This document shows positions 1 to 6,189 of a stretch of 6,490 bases of DNA, in pieces; the stretch's first letter is position 1, and each line of letters begins with the position of its first letter. The translations under genes and the position numbers were made by a program. The stretch comes from Lysobacterales bacterium (lineage in GTDB: Bacteria; Pseudomonadota; Gammaproteobacteria; Xanthomonadales; S139-57). The stretch spans positions 1-6,490 of the forward strand of contig JALWTZ010000206.1 in NCBI GenBank assembly GCA_026993285.1, read 5' to 3'. The notes below the pieces were generated by a model, which was given only the letters and a program-made list of their open reading frames with translations, did not search any database and was not told the DNA's origin.

Positions 1-102
1 CTGGCTGATCTGCGCCAACAGCCACTGGCAGACTTGCTGCGGCAGACCCGACAGACTACCCTGAACCGCTTTCCACGCCTGAGAGAACAACATGGATCTT
101 GA
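1..102 (+). CDS. C-terminal end of an unidentified protein (5' truncated)
   Basis: Frame 1 is open from the window edge to a TGA at 100-102 and encodes 33 residues, beginning LADLRQQPLADLLRQ and ending NRFPRLREQHGS. The codons look like those of the neighbouring genes (many CTG, CGC, CAG, ACC). The last 11 bases overlap the start of the MazG-like gene, which is typical of translationally coupled genes in one operon. The tail is rich in Leu, Arg and Gln and probably helical. There is too little of it to assign a family, and I do not recognise it. That it is coding rests on the open frame, the codon use and the overlap geometry. Confidence 0.55.
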   Translation: MADLRQQPLADLLRQTRQTTLNRFPRLREQHGS

Positions 103-445
103 AGCCTGGCAAGAGCGCCTGAAAGCCTTTGCCCGTGAACGGGACTGGGAGGGCTTTCACGCCCCGAAAAACCTGGCCATGGCCCTGAGCGTGGAAGCGG
201 CCGAACTGCTGGAACATTTCCAGTGGCTGGAAACCGAACAGAGCCGGCAGCTGGATGCCGCCACCCGCGAGGCGGTGCGGCTGGAGATGGCCGATGTGCT
301 GCTCTACCTGCTGCGCCTGGCCGGGCAGCTGGATATCGACCTGGAGCAGGCCTGCGAGGACAAGTTTCGCATCAACCAGCAACGCTACCCGGCCGAGCAA
401 TGCCGTGGCTCGGCGGCCAAGTACACCCGCTACCGCAAGGAATAA
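92..445 (+). CDS. MazG-like nucleotide pyrophosphohydrolase (small, dCTPase/RS21-C6-type)
   Basis: A 117-residue all-alpha MazG-superfamily protein. Family members hydrolyse (d)NTPs to the monophosphate and pyrophosphate in the cytoplasm and are thought to remove non-canonical or excess nucleotides. The metal-binding signature is visible. HAPKNLAMAL at residues 23-32 leads into ExxE (E35, E38, in EAAELLEHFQW). This is followed by ExxD (E65, D68, in EMADVLLYLLRLA) and the terminal helix with EDKFRINQQRYP (89-100). The size is that of the single-domain family, about half of the two-domain MazG of E. coli. The ATG at 92 is the only good start, because an in-frame stop lies at 62-64. Only a weak GAGAGA precedes it, so initiation probably depends on coupling to the overlapping upstream gene. 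The exact substrate cannot be read from the sequence. The family call is firm. Confidence 0.93.
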   Translation: MDLEAWQERLKAFARERDWEGFHAPKNLAMALSVEAAELLEHFQWLETEQSRQLDAATREAVRLEMADVLLYLLRLAGQLDIDLEQACEDKFRINQQRYPAEQCRGSAAKYTRYRKE

Positions 446-495
446 GCCTGTCTACCTTTTGCCCCGTTGCCGCGTTAACCCGGTACCCCCCAAGC

Positions 496-504
496 AAAAG
501 GAGA
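496..504 (+). promoter_or_regulatory. Ribosome binding site of the Spy/CpxP-like gene
   Basis: The sequence AAAAGGAGA ends 5 bases before the ATG at 510 and is a strong Shine-Dalgarno match. It fixes the start at 510. The same frame is open back to an ATG at 255 inside the mazG-like gene, but that extension is only mazG read in another frame. No clear promoter is visible in the 64-base gap (446-509), so the gene is probably read from the upstream transcript. Confidence 0.8.
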
Positions 505-509
505 CTCTG

Positions 510-971
510 ATGAACAAAGCACGACTGACCACGGCCCTGCTGGCCGGCGTATTGCTGGCCGGCACCACGGTACTGGCTCACCCCCCCGCGGGCAAGGGCC
601 CGGCCGGCTTCAAGCAGGCATCCCGCCCGCCGGCGGCACGCATGCATCTGATGCGCATGGCCTGGGTGCTGGACCTGAGCCCGGAACAAAAGGAACAAAT
701 GCGGCAACTGCTGCAGGAACAACGGGAACAGTTCCGCCAGTTGCGGCAACAGCAAAGGGAAACCCGGCTGGCCATTCGTTCCCTTGAAAAAAATGGCAGC
801 GTGGATGCCAAGGCTCTGAACAGTTTGCTGGACCAGGCCGCCAGCCTCTACCGCCAACAGCTGGAGATGCGTATCCATGCCCACGAGGCACTGCAGGCCA
901 TTCTCACCGAGGAACAGCGGGAACAATGGCAGCAATGGCGACAGGAACACCCGCGCCGGCGGCACGGATAA
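510..971 (+). CDS. Spy/CpxP-family (LTXXQ motif) periplasmic protein
   Basis: A 153-residue secreted protein. Residues 1-23 form a Sec signal peptide (MNKAR n-region, hydrophobic LTTALLAGVLLAG, cleavage VLA|HPP after A23). The mature part carries the two LTXXQ-type motifs of the Spy/CpxP family, LSPEQ at 56-60 and LTEEQ at 132-136, each leading into a long Gln/Arg/Glu-rich helix (about 58-94 and 100-147). This matches the curved helical-hairpin dimer known for Spy and CpxP. Family members act in the periplasm as ATP-independent chaperones, as repressors of a Cpx-type sensor, or as metal-resistance accessories; which applies here is not decidable. No two-component pair is visible next to it. 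The segment after the cleavage site is rich in Pro, Gly and Ala (24-44), and the C-terminus is very basic (HPRRRHG). It lies 64 bases downstream of the mazG-like gene and converges with the DUF1501 gene. Confidence 0.85.
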   Translation: MNKARLTTALLAGVLLAGTTVLAHPPAGKGPAGFKQASRPPAARMHLMRMAWVLDLSPEQKEQMRQLLQEQREQFRQLRQQQRETRLAIRSLEKNGSVDAKALNSLLDQAASLYRQQLEMRIHAHEALQAILTEEQREQWQQWRQEHPRRRHG

Positions 972-988
972 CCCCCGCAATGGAATCA

Positions 989-1036
989 CCCGTACAAGCA
1001 CGGGCGACCGGCCAGGGATGGCCCCAGGGAAGGGCC
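989..1036. other. Two small GC-rich inverted repeats between convergent genes
   Basis: The 78-base gap between the two convergent stop codons (971 and 1050) holds two short perfect inverted repeats. The first is CCCGT/ACGGG at 989-993 and 1000-1004, with a 6-base loop. The second is GGCCC/GGGCC at 1020-1024 and 1032-1036, with a 7-base loop. Neither is followed by a T-run on either strand, so neither is a standard intrinsic terminator. They could slow polymerase or protect 3' ends of the two converging transcripts. Nothing else is seen in the gap. Confidence 0.35.
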
Positions 1037-1049
1037 TCAAACGCAAGGC

Positions 1050-2423
1050 TCAGGGCAAAAAGCCCAGATTGTTGCTGTTGAAATTACCGAGATTGGGGAA
1101 GATGGTAGCCAGTTCCGCATCGCCCAGCCCCAGCCAGCGCACCAGGGTGGCGGCGTATTGCTCGACGGCGATGTCCGGAATCAGGCGGCCACCATCCACA
1201 TCCTGATTGCTGCCCAGTGCCAGATCCGGGTAAGCACCCACCATGCCGCCCTGCACGGCATCACCCACCACGAACTGTACCCCGCCCCAGGCATGATCAC
1301 TGCCATCTCCATTGCTGCTCAAGGTACGGGCAAACTCCGACAGGGAGAACAGGGTGACATTGCTGCCCAGACCACCCCACTGGCTGCTGTTGAGGGTATT
1401 GAAAAAGGCATCCACACACTGGTCGACAATACTCAGCCTTTCCTGCTGCGCATTGAGCAGCCGGTCATGAAAATCATAGCCGCCCATGCGTACCATGAAA
1501 ATCTGCCGGTTGACGGTATTCTTGGCCGCCTGGCTCTTGATCACCCGTGCCACCATTTTCAACTGGCTGGCCAGAGATTGGCCTGCTGGATAGGCACTTT
1601 CATTGGGTATCGCCGGAACCGCCGCCAGATCTGTGGACAGCTCATCATAGATGGCCAGCGTATCATCATGTACCTGGGTGAAAGCTTGCATCATGGGGTG
1701 GGTTTGTGCCAGATGTTGCAGGCTTTCGAATACCTGTTGCCGCGCAGCATCCCCCTCTCCCCAGTGACGGTGTTGAAAATCTTCCAGGCCATGCGGGTTG
1801 AGTACATAGGGCGCCTGGTTGCCAATTTGCAGTGTACGAATATCCCGCAAGCTGATATTCATCGGCAGCAGAGATGTGTTATAGGTAGCCAGCAGGTCTG
1901 CCGCCCGACCCAGCCAACCACGACCATCCACAGCATCGGCAGCGGTCATCTCCCATTGCGTCTGCTGATCAGCATGAGAAAACAATTGTTTGGGCAGCGG
2001 TACGGTTTCATTCAGGACTTCACTTTTGGTAGCCGGAACCACCAGCGTGCCTACATTGTTGACAAAGGCCACCTGCCCCTGATTGTAACGGGTGGCCAGC
2101 CGGGGCATGGCCGGGTGAAGGCCATGAGCCGTACCATTCAAACCATGTAGTTGGCTGCTGGCAATGGCGAGATTGCTGCGGCTGGCCTGATAGGTGTTGT
2201 AGCCACTGCCAGTGGGCACCAGCATGTTGTAACTGTCGTTGCCACCGCTCAGGTAGAGGCAGACCAGTGCCTTGTAGCCCGGCAGGGCCGAAGTGTCTTT
2301 CAACGCCGCTGATGCCAATTGCAGGCTGCCACCGAAGCCCAGCCAGCCGGCGCTACCGATGGAAGCAGCCAGACAACGGTGCAAAAATTCGCGGCGAGTA
2401 TGTTTGCGATTTTTGTTCAACAT
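1050..2423 (-). CDS. DUF1501 family protein, Tat-exported
   Basis: A 457-residue protein of the DUF1501 family (Pfam PF07394), which is related to the alkaline phosphatase/sulfatase fold and lacks a well-defined reaction. The N-terminus is a twin-arginine signal: T-R-R-E-F-L at residues 9-14, a hydrophobic stretch to about 37 and a likely cleavage at ASA|A (39/40), so it should be exported folded. Family landmarks appear in order: LYLSGGNDSYNMLVP (56-70), LFSHADQQTQW (147-157), MGGYDFHD (313-320), SEFARTLSSNG (362-372), SDHAWGG (375-381), with D376-H377 in the position of the usual G-T-D-H, and VQGGMVG (390-396). The chosen start, ATG at 2423, has GAGG 8 bases upstream and puts the Tat motif near the N-terminus. 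An in-frame ATG at 2450 would add 9 residues and overlap the upstream gene by 17 bases. It lies 10 bases after DUF1800 and is almost certainly co-transcribed. The length is usual for the family. Confidence 0.92.
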   Translation of the reverse strand: MLNKNRKHTRREFLHRCLAASIGSAGWLGFGGSLQLASAALKDTSALPGYKALVCLYLSGGNDSYNMLVPTGSGYNTYQASRSNLAIASSQLHGLNGTAHGLHPAMPRLATRYNQGQVAFVNNVGTLVVPATKSEVLNETVPLPKQLFSHADQQTQWEMTAADAVDGRGWLGRAADLLATYNTSLLPMNISLRDIRTLQIGNQAPYVLNPHGLEDFQHRHWGEGDAARQQVFESLQHLAQTHPMMQAFTQVHDDTLAIYDELSTDLAAVPAIPNESAYPAGQSLASQLKMVARVIKSQAAKNTVNRQIFMVRMGGYDFHDRLLNAQQERLSIVDQCVDAFFNTLNSSQWGGLGSNVTLFSLSEFARTLSSNGDGSDHAWGGVQFVVGDAVQGGMVGAYPDLALGSNQDVDGGRLIPDIAVEQYAATLVRWLGLGDAELATIFPNLGNFNSNNLGFLP

Positions 2424-2431
2424 GGCACTAA

Positions 2432-2435
2432 CCTC
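2432..2435 (-). promoter_or_regulatory. Ribosome binding site of the DUF1501 gene
   Basis: GAGG (within TTGAGGT on the - strand) lies 8 bases before the ATG at 2423 and overlaps the TGA stop of the DUF1800 gene (2434-2436). This geometry favours the 2423 start over the upstream ATG at 2450 and suggests translational coupling of the pair. Confidence 0.65.
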
Positions 2436-4158
2436 AACGTTGTATGGCATATTCGGGTGAAGTCATGATGAGATAGATCGCCTCGCAGGTTCGCCGCGCG
2501 CCATCCGGCCAGTAGGGATCACTGTCGTTGTAGGGGAATGTAGCCAGATAGTTGTATAGTGTGCTGCGCATGGCGGCAGACATTTGCCCGGACATCAGCA
2601 GCAGATCGAGATGATCCAGCAATGTGTTGAGATCTGCCGCCATGGCAAACTCGGTGGACAGGTTCAGCACCACACCGGTTTCCCAATTGACCTCATTGAG
2701 ATCCTGCCCCACCCATTGGCCCATGATCAAATCCAGCAACCGGTTGGCAGTACTGGTAGCCAGTGAAGCAGTGAGAATCTGGAATTCCGGCCCCACCATC
2801 CCGGCATTGCTGATGGCACCCTGCGGGCTGTAATCCGGTCGATAAAAATTGAACACACTGGGTGCTCGCAGAGGAGTCTGTGCATAGACTTGATCCGAGC
2901 TGTCATCACTGAACTGGCCATAACGTACCGGCTGAGCATGAAAAGCCCGCCACAAATGGATCTGCCGGAGCAACGGTTCCCGCAACTTGCCAAATGCGTT
3001 GGGCAATAGCGTGGGGCCATTGCGTGCTTCTTCATCCAGCAGGATGGCTTCCACCACCGCTGCCAAATCACCGCGCACACCTTCGCCATTGTCATCAAAT
3101 ACAGCTGCCACCCGCTGCACATAGGCCGGTGAAGGATTGGAAGTCACCAGCCGCTGAATCAGCTGCTTGCCGATAAACGGGCCTACATTGGGGTGGTTGA
3201 ACAATACATCCAGTGCCTGGGCCAGATCCTGGCGGGCATCCTGCCCGGCGGGGAAGTTCACACTGGTGAACAACACCTTGCCATCGGTATCGTGGTAGTT
3301 GTAAGTATTGGAATCGGATGGATTGACTAGTTCACAGGATTCCATGGGCAATAGGCCGGTATTATCCCCGTCATAAATGAATTCCCAGTACTGGCAATAA
3401 CCATCATGGTTACTGTCCCAGTTGCCTCGGGTCCAACCCGTAAAAATCCGTGCCAGGTTTTCGATATCCACCTGACCATAGGTAGGCACGGGGTTGCCGT
3501 TACCATCGGTAATCACACTTCCATCCGGGTTCAGCTCCACCAGACCAATGGTAAACAGTTGCATGATTTCCCGTGCGTAGTTCTCGTCGGCACGGATACC
3601 GTTGGCCAGGTCCGGCTTGCGGTTCTGAAACATGCTCAGGTAGTGGCCCATCAGCGGGTTGATGGTTACTGCCTCCATCAGGTCACGATAACTTCCACCC
3701 GCATGTTGAGCCAACAGATCATAGTATTGCGCCGTAGCCAATGGCCTGGCTTCAATTTCCGCATTCAGGTCACTGATCACCCAGATCTGGCTCAAGGCCC
3801 AGGCTACCCGCTGACGCAACTGATCCGGTCCGGTGGTGGCATAGGTCAGCCAGGCCTGAATACGATGATCCTGATAGAGCTGGTCCTGCGGCAACCCCAG
3901 GCCCTGCATGAAAGTGTATTCACTGGATTGCGGCAAGGCCCATTGCTTGCGTATCCAGTTGCGGTAGCCGTCGGCCTGTACCTGGGCAATAGCTTCTTCG
4001 GTTGGTCCAAAGCTGGCCTGATTGAGAAAGCGCGCCGCTTCCGCCGGTGAAATGCCGCTGGATTCGAAATCACTGATCTGGATGGTGTCGGTGACCGCGG
4101 CCTGTGCCAGCAGGGAAACCGAACACAACAAACCCGTCCAAAAGCCTTGTCGCTGCAT
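2434..4158 (-). CDS. DUF1800 family protein, Sec-exported, with EF-hand-like insert
   Basis: A 574-residue protein of the DUF1800 family (Pfam PF08811), whose biochemical role is not established. Residues 1-20 form a Sec signal peptide (MQRQ, then FWTGLLCSVSLLAQA, cleavage AQA|A). Cys12 is not in a proper lipobox. Family motifs in order: RFLNQASFGPTEEA (43-56), LRQRVAWALSQIWVISD (114-130), ADENYAREIMQLFTIGL (190-206), LARIFTGWTRGNW (235-247), FPAGQDARQDLAQALDVLFNHPNVGPF (302-328), KLREPLLRQIHLWRAF (391-406) and LRAPSVFNFYRPDYSPQG (430-447). Between FTGW and FPAG sits an Asp/Asn-rich insert (about 248-298). It contains an EF-hand-like loop, D-x-N-x-D-G ending in E (248-259), and Cys255 and Cys275, which could form a disulfide. 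The start at 4158 has an excellent AGGAGGT; the frame runs open to 4254 but that extension has no signal-like character. No convincing promoter is visible: a CATAAT at 4185-4180 lacks a matching -35 and would leave almost no leader. Confidence 0.92.
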   Translation of the reverse strand: MQRQGFWTGLLCSVSLLAQAAVTDTIQISDFESSGISPAEAARFLNQASFGPTEEAIAQVQADGYRNWIRKQWALPQSSEYTFMQGLGLPQDQLYQDHRIQAWLTYATTGPDQLRQRVAWALSQIWVISDLNAEIEARPLATAQYYDLLAQHAGGSYRDLMEAVTINPLMGHYLSMFQNRKPDLANGIRADENYAREIMQLFTIGLVELNPDGSVITDGNGNPVPTYGQVDIENLARIFTGWTRGNWDSNHDGYCQYWEFIYDGDNTGLLPMESCELVNPSDSNTYNYHDTDGKVLFTSVNFPAGQDARQDLAQALDVLFNHPNVGPFIGKQLIQRLVTSNPSPAYVQRVAAVFDDNGEGVRGDLAAVVEAILLDEEARNGPTLLPNAFGKLREPLLRQIHLWRAFHAQPVRYGQFSDDSSDQVYAQTPLRAPSVFNFYRPDYSPQGAISNAGMVGPEFQILTASLATSTANRLLDLIMGQWVGQDLNEVNWETGVVLNLSTEFAMAADLNTLLDHLDLLLMSGQMSAAMRSTLYNYLATFPYNDSDPYWPDGARRTCEAIYLIMTSPEYAIQR

Positions 4159-4166
4159 GATGGCAT

Positions 4167-4173
4167 ACCTCCT
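4167..4173 (-). promoter_or_regulatory. Ribosome binding site of the DUF1800 gene
   Basis: AGGAGGT on the - strand is a full Shine-Dalgarno match 8 bases before the ATG at 4158. It decides the start and places a clean signal peptide at the N-terminus, against the longer reading from 4254. Confidence 0.85.
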
Positions 4174-4224
4174 GCGGCGATTATGCGCAGTCAATACACC
4201 AAATTCCGTGAAGTATTTGGCAAC

Positions 4225-4248
4225 AAAAAAGCAGCCCGGAGGCCGCTT
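4225..4248 (-). terminator. Intrinsic terminator after the SulP gene
   Basis: On the - strand AAGCGGCC, loop TCCG and GGCTGCTT form an 8-bp stem with one G-U pair and GC-rich centre. It runs directly into a run of six T (4230-4225), two of which (4230-4229) also close the stem. It starts 24 bases after the SulP TGA (4273-4275) and lies 66 bases before the DUF1800 start. It should end most SulP transcripts, so the DUF1800/DUF1501 pair probably depends on another promoter or on read-through. Confidence 0.88.
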
Positions 4249-4272
4249 ATTCATTTTCTACCGCTTTTCGTA

Positions 4273-6042
4273 TCAGTCTCGTGCTTCCACGCCCTGCAGG
4301 GCCGGGTCTTCCCGGCATTCCTGAAAGACACGCAAGGTGCAAGCGTTGCAGCGGTCACGGTCCAGCCGCTTATAGATTTCCCGGATGGCTTCTTTCTTGG
4401 AAGAAAACAGGTTGCGCCCGCCGATGGTACGCACATAGTGACCCCGGGCGAGGAATTCCAACACCTGCGGCTTGAGGTCGCACAGGTACAAGCCTCCGCC
4501 CTGCTTTCTGAGCCGCTCGGCTTCCTGGGCCAGCATTTCCGCACCGGCTACATCGACAAAATTGATCCCCGCGCCAATGATGAGAATATGGTTGGCACCC
4601 AAGTTGTCGGTGATGTGGGTCAAGCGGTTAACAATGCTGTCGACGGAGCCGAAATAGATAGACATGTCGATGCGGATGATGCGCAGCTGCGGGCATTGCA
4701 GCAGGGGCTTGGTCTGAATGTCCACCAGCCGCTGCTTGGGCTCACTGGGGTCCGGCGCCAGGGTGACAATATTGGGTGAGGAGGTGCGGCTGAGGAAATA
4801 GAACAGCGACAGCATCACGCCGGCGTAGATGGCGAATTCCAGCTCCAGGAACAGGGTGGCCAGAAAGGTCACTACCATCACCGAGGTTTCCGATTTGCTG
4901 GCCTCGGCAATGGTCTTGATATGGTGGAAGTCGATCAGGTTCCAGGCCACGATGAGAATCACCCCACCCATGGCCGCCACCGGCAGATACGCAGTCAGCG
5001 GGGCGATGAGCAGAACGATCAGCATCAGGGAAATAGCGGCAAAAATGGCCGACATGGGCGTTTTGGCACCCGCCGCGTAGTTGATGCCGGAGCGGGTGAA
5101 GGAACCGGAACCGGCATAGCTGGAGAAAAAGCTGCCCACCATGTTGGACAAGCCTTGGCCGATGAATTCCTGGTTGCCGTCGATACGCTGTTGGGATTTG
5201 GAAGCAATGGAACGGGCGATGGATACCGCCTCGATCAGCCCCAGCAGCGCCACGGCAAAGGCCTGGGGCGCCAGCTGGCGAATGGTGGCAAAATCAAAGT
5301 CCGGGCTGGACAGCGGTGGCAGGGAAGCCGGAATTTCCGGTACCAGTTTTACCCCATGCTGCTCGCCACCGAGAACAAGGTTGATCATCGTGCCAGCAAT
5401 CAAGCCAAACAGCAGGTAGGGCGAATTGTGCCACAGCTTGCGGGTCAGCAGGGATGTTCCCAGTGTGATTGCCGCCACGACAACCACATAGAGGTTGATC
5501 TTGTCCAGAGAATGGAAAATCAGGTCCCAGACATGCAAGAAGGATTCTCCCCGCGGTACTTCAATACCCAGCACATGTTTCATCTGTGAAGTAGCGATCA
5601 ATACCGCTGCACCGGCAGTGAAGGCCACCACCACGGTGTGGGAGACGAAATTCACCAACGAGCCCATGCGTGCCAGCCCCAGAGTGAATTGATACACTCC
5701 GGCCAGGAAGGTCAGGGTCAGTGCCAAGTTGATGTACTCTGGTGTACCCGGTTCTGCTATACCGCTGATGGTGGAAAAGACAACAATGGAAATTGCCGTT
5801 GTCGGGCCGGAAATCAAATGCAGGGAAGAACCGAAAAGCCCGGCAACTACTGGTGTCACCATGGCGGTATACAAACCATATTCCGGTGGAAGGCCGGCAA
5901 TGGTTGCAAAGGCGATGCCCTGTGGCAATACAATCACCGCATTGGTCAGGCCCGCCATCAAGTCTGCCTTGATGGTGTTGCGGTTGACCATGGGCAACCA
6001 CTTCAGGAATGGAAAGAACAGCGCCAGAATATTGTGTTTCAA
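4273..6042 (-). CDS. SulP family anion transporter with C-terminal STAS domain
   Basis: A 589-residue inner-membrane transporter of the SulP (SLC26-like) family. Known members carry sulfate, bicarbonate or dicarboxylates, usually with H+ or Na+; the substrate here is undetermined. The conserved N-terminus is present: FPFLKWLP (10-17), then DLMAGLTNAVIVLPQGIAFATIAGLPPEYGLYTA (27-60) and SGPTTAIS (78-85). About a dozen hydrophobic segments extend to residue 418. The signature GQGLSNMVGSFFSSYAGSGS spans 295-314. A STAS domain covers about 440-560, with GAGINFVDVAGAEML at 490-504. Ala499 stands where STAS proteins of the SpoIIAA type have the phosphorylated Ser. The tail carries C565-x2-C568-x7-C576. 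The start is TTG at 6042 with AAGGG 7 bases upstream. An in-frame TAG lies 10 codons further up, no ATG lies between, and the next ATG (5991) would remove the conserved FPFLKWLP. The gene is closed by a terminator. Confidence 0.95.
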   Translation of the reverse strand: MKHNILALFFPFLKWLPMVNRNTIKADLMAGLTNAVIVLPQGIAFATIAGLPPEYGLYTAMVTPVVAGLFGSSLHLISGPTTAISIVVFSTISGIAEPGTPEYINLALTLTFLAGVYQFTLGLARMGSLVNFVSHTVVVAFTAGAAVLIATSQMKHVLGIEVPRGESFLHVWDLIFHSLDKINLYVVVVAAITLGTSLLTRKLWHNSPYLLFGLIAGTMINLVLGGEQHGVKLVPEIPASLPPLSSPDFDFATIRQLAPQAFAVALLGLIEAVSIARSIASKSQQRIDGNQEFIGQGLSNMVGSFFSSYAGSGSFTRSGINYAAGAKTPMSAIFAAISLMLIVLLIAPLTAYLPVAAMGGVILIVAWNLIDFHHIKTIAEASKSETSVMVVTFLATLFLELEFAIYAGVMLSLFYFLSRTSSPNIVTLAPDPSEPKQRLVDIQTKPLLQCPQLRIIRIDMSIYFGSVDSIVNRLTHITDNLGANHILIIGAGINFVDVAGAEMLAQEAERLRKQGGGLYLCDLKPQVLEFLARGHYVRTIGGRNLFSSKKEAIREIYKRLDRDRCNACTLRVFQECREDPALQGVEARD

Positions 6043-6049
6043 TGTGATT

Positions 6050-6054
6050 CCCTT
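6050..6054 (-). promoter_or_regulatory. Ribosome binding site supporting the TTG start of SulP
   Basis: AAGGG on the - strand lies 7 bases before the TTG at 6042. The ATG at 5991 has no comparable purine-rich site and would cut off conserved residues, so the rare TTG start is preferred. Confidence 0.65.
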
Positions 6055-6153
6055 GCTAGGCCAGGCCGGAAACTACGGGGCGCGGACGCTCCTGGACAAG
6101 ATACAACATACCGGCCCTGTATTTCGAGGAAAGACGACCGGCTGGAGGCTACC

Positions 6154-6171
6154 GCACCCACAGCTGGGTGC
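6154..6171 (-). repeat. Perfect 7-bp stem-loop at the expected 5' end of the SulP transcript
   Basis: On the - strand GCACCCA, loop GCTG and TGGGTGC form a perfect hairpin. It begins about 7 bases after the predicted -10 box, so the SulP message would start at or just before it, with about 130 bases of leader before the TTG. No T-run follows on either strand, so it is not a terminator. It may protect the 5' end of the RNA or act as a protein site. Confidence 0.5.
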
Positions 6172-6174
6172 TGG

Positions 6175-6189
6175 ATCATTATCAATGAT
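6175..6189. promoter_or_regulatory. AT-rich palindrome over the SulP -10 box (possible operator)
   Basis: ATCATT, spacer ATC and AATGAT form an inverted repeat that overlaps the predicted -10. On the - strand it contains TGATAAT, one exact half of the Fur 7-1-7 consensus, but the second half does not match. It could be an operator for a dimeric repressor. Naming the factor would be speculation. Confidence 0.3.

Noticed and set aside
255..509. N-terminal extension of the Spy-like gene from an ATG at 255
   Set aside because: The extension reads mazG DNA in another frame. A signal peptide with a strong ribosome binding site begins at 510.
372..1046. A 224-codon open frame on the - strand opposite the Spy-like gene
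   Set aside because: It is the complement of the mazG end and the Spy-like gene, both of which have clear family motifs.
1054..1066. GGGC-AAAAA-GCCC as a terminator of DUF1501
   Set aside because: It lies inside the last codons of the gene, has only a 4-bp stem and lacks a following T-run.
1158..2150. A 330-codon open frame on the + strand
   Set aside because: It lies wholly antisense to the DUF1501 gene, has no domain character and is rich in His, Gln and Ile as expected for a shadow frame.
3406..4050. A 214-codon open frame on the + strand
   Set aside because: It is antisense to the well-supported DUF1800 gene, with no family motif and no ribosome binding site.
4153..4158. Lipoprotein signal in the DUF1800 protein (LLC at residues 10-12)
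   Set aside because: The residue before Cys is Leu, which does not satisfy the lipobox, and a normal AQA|A cleavage site follows.
4921..5589. A 222-codon open frame on the + strand
   Set aside because: It is the complement of the SulP membrane region, with composition (Gly, Gln, His, Asn) typical of a shadow frame.
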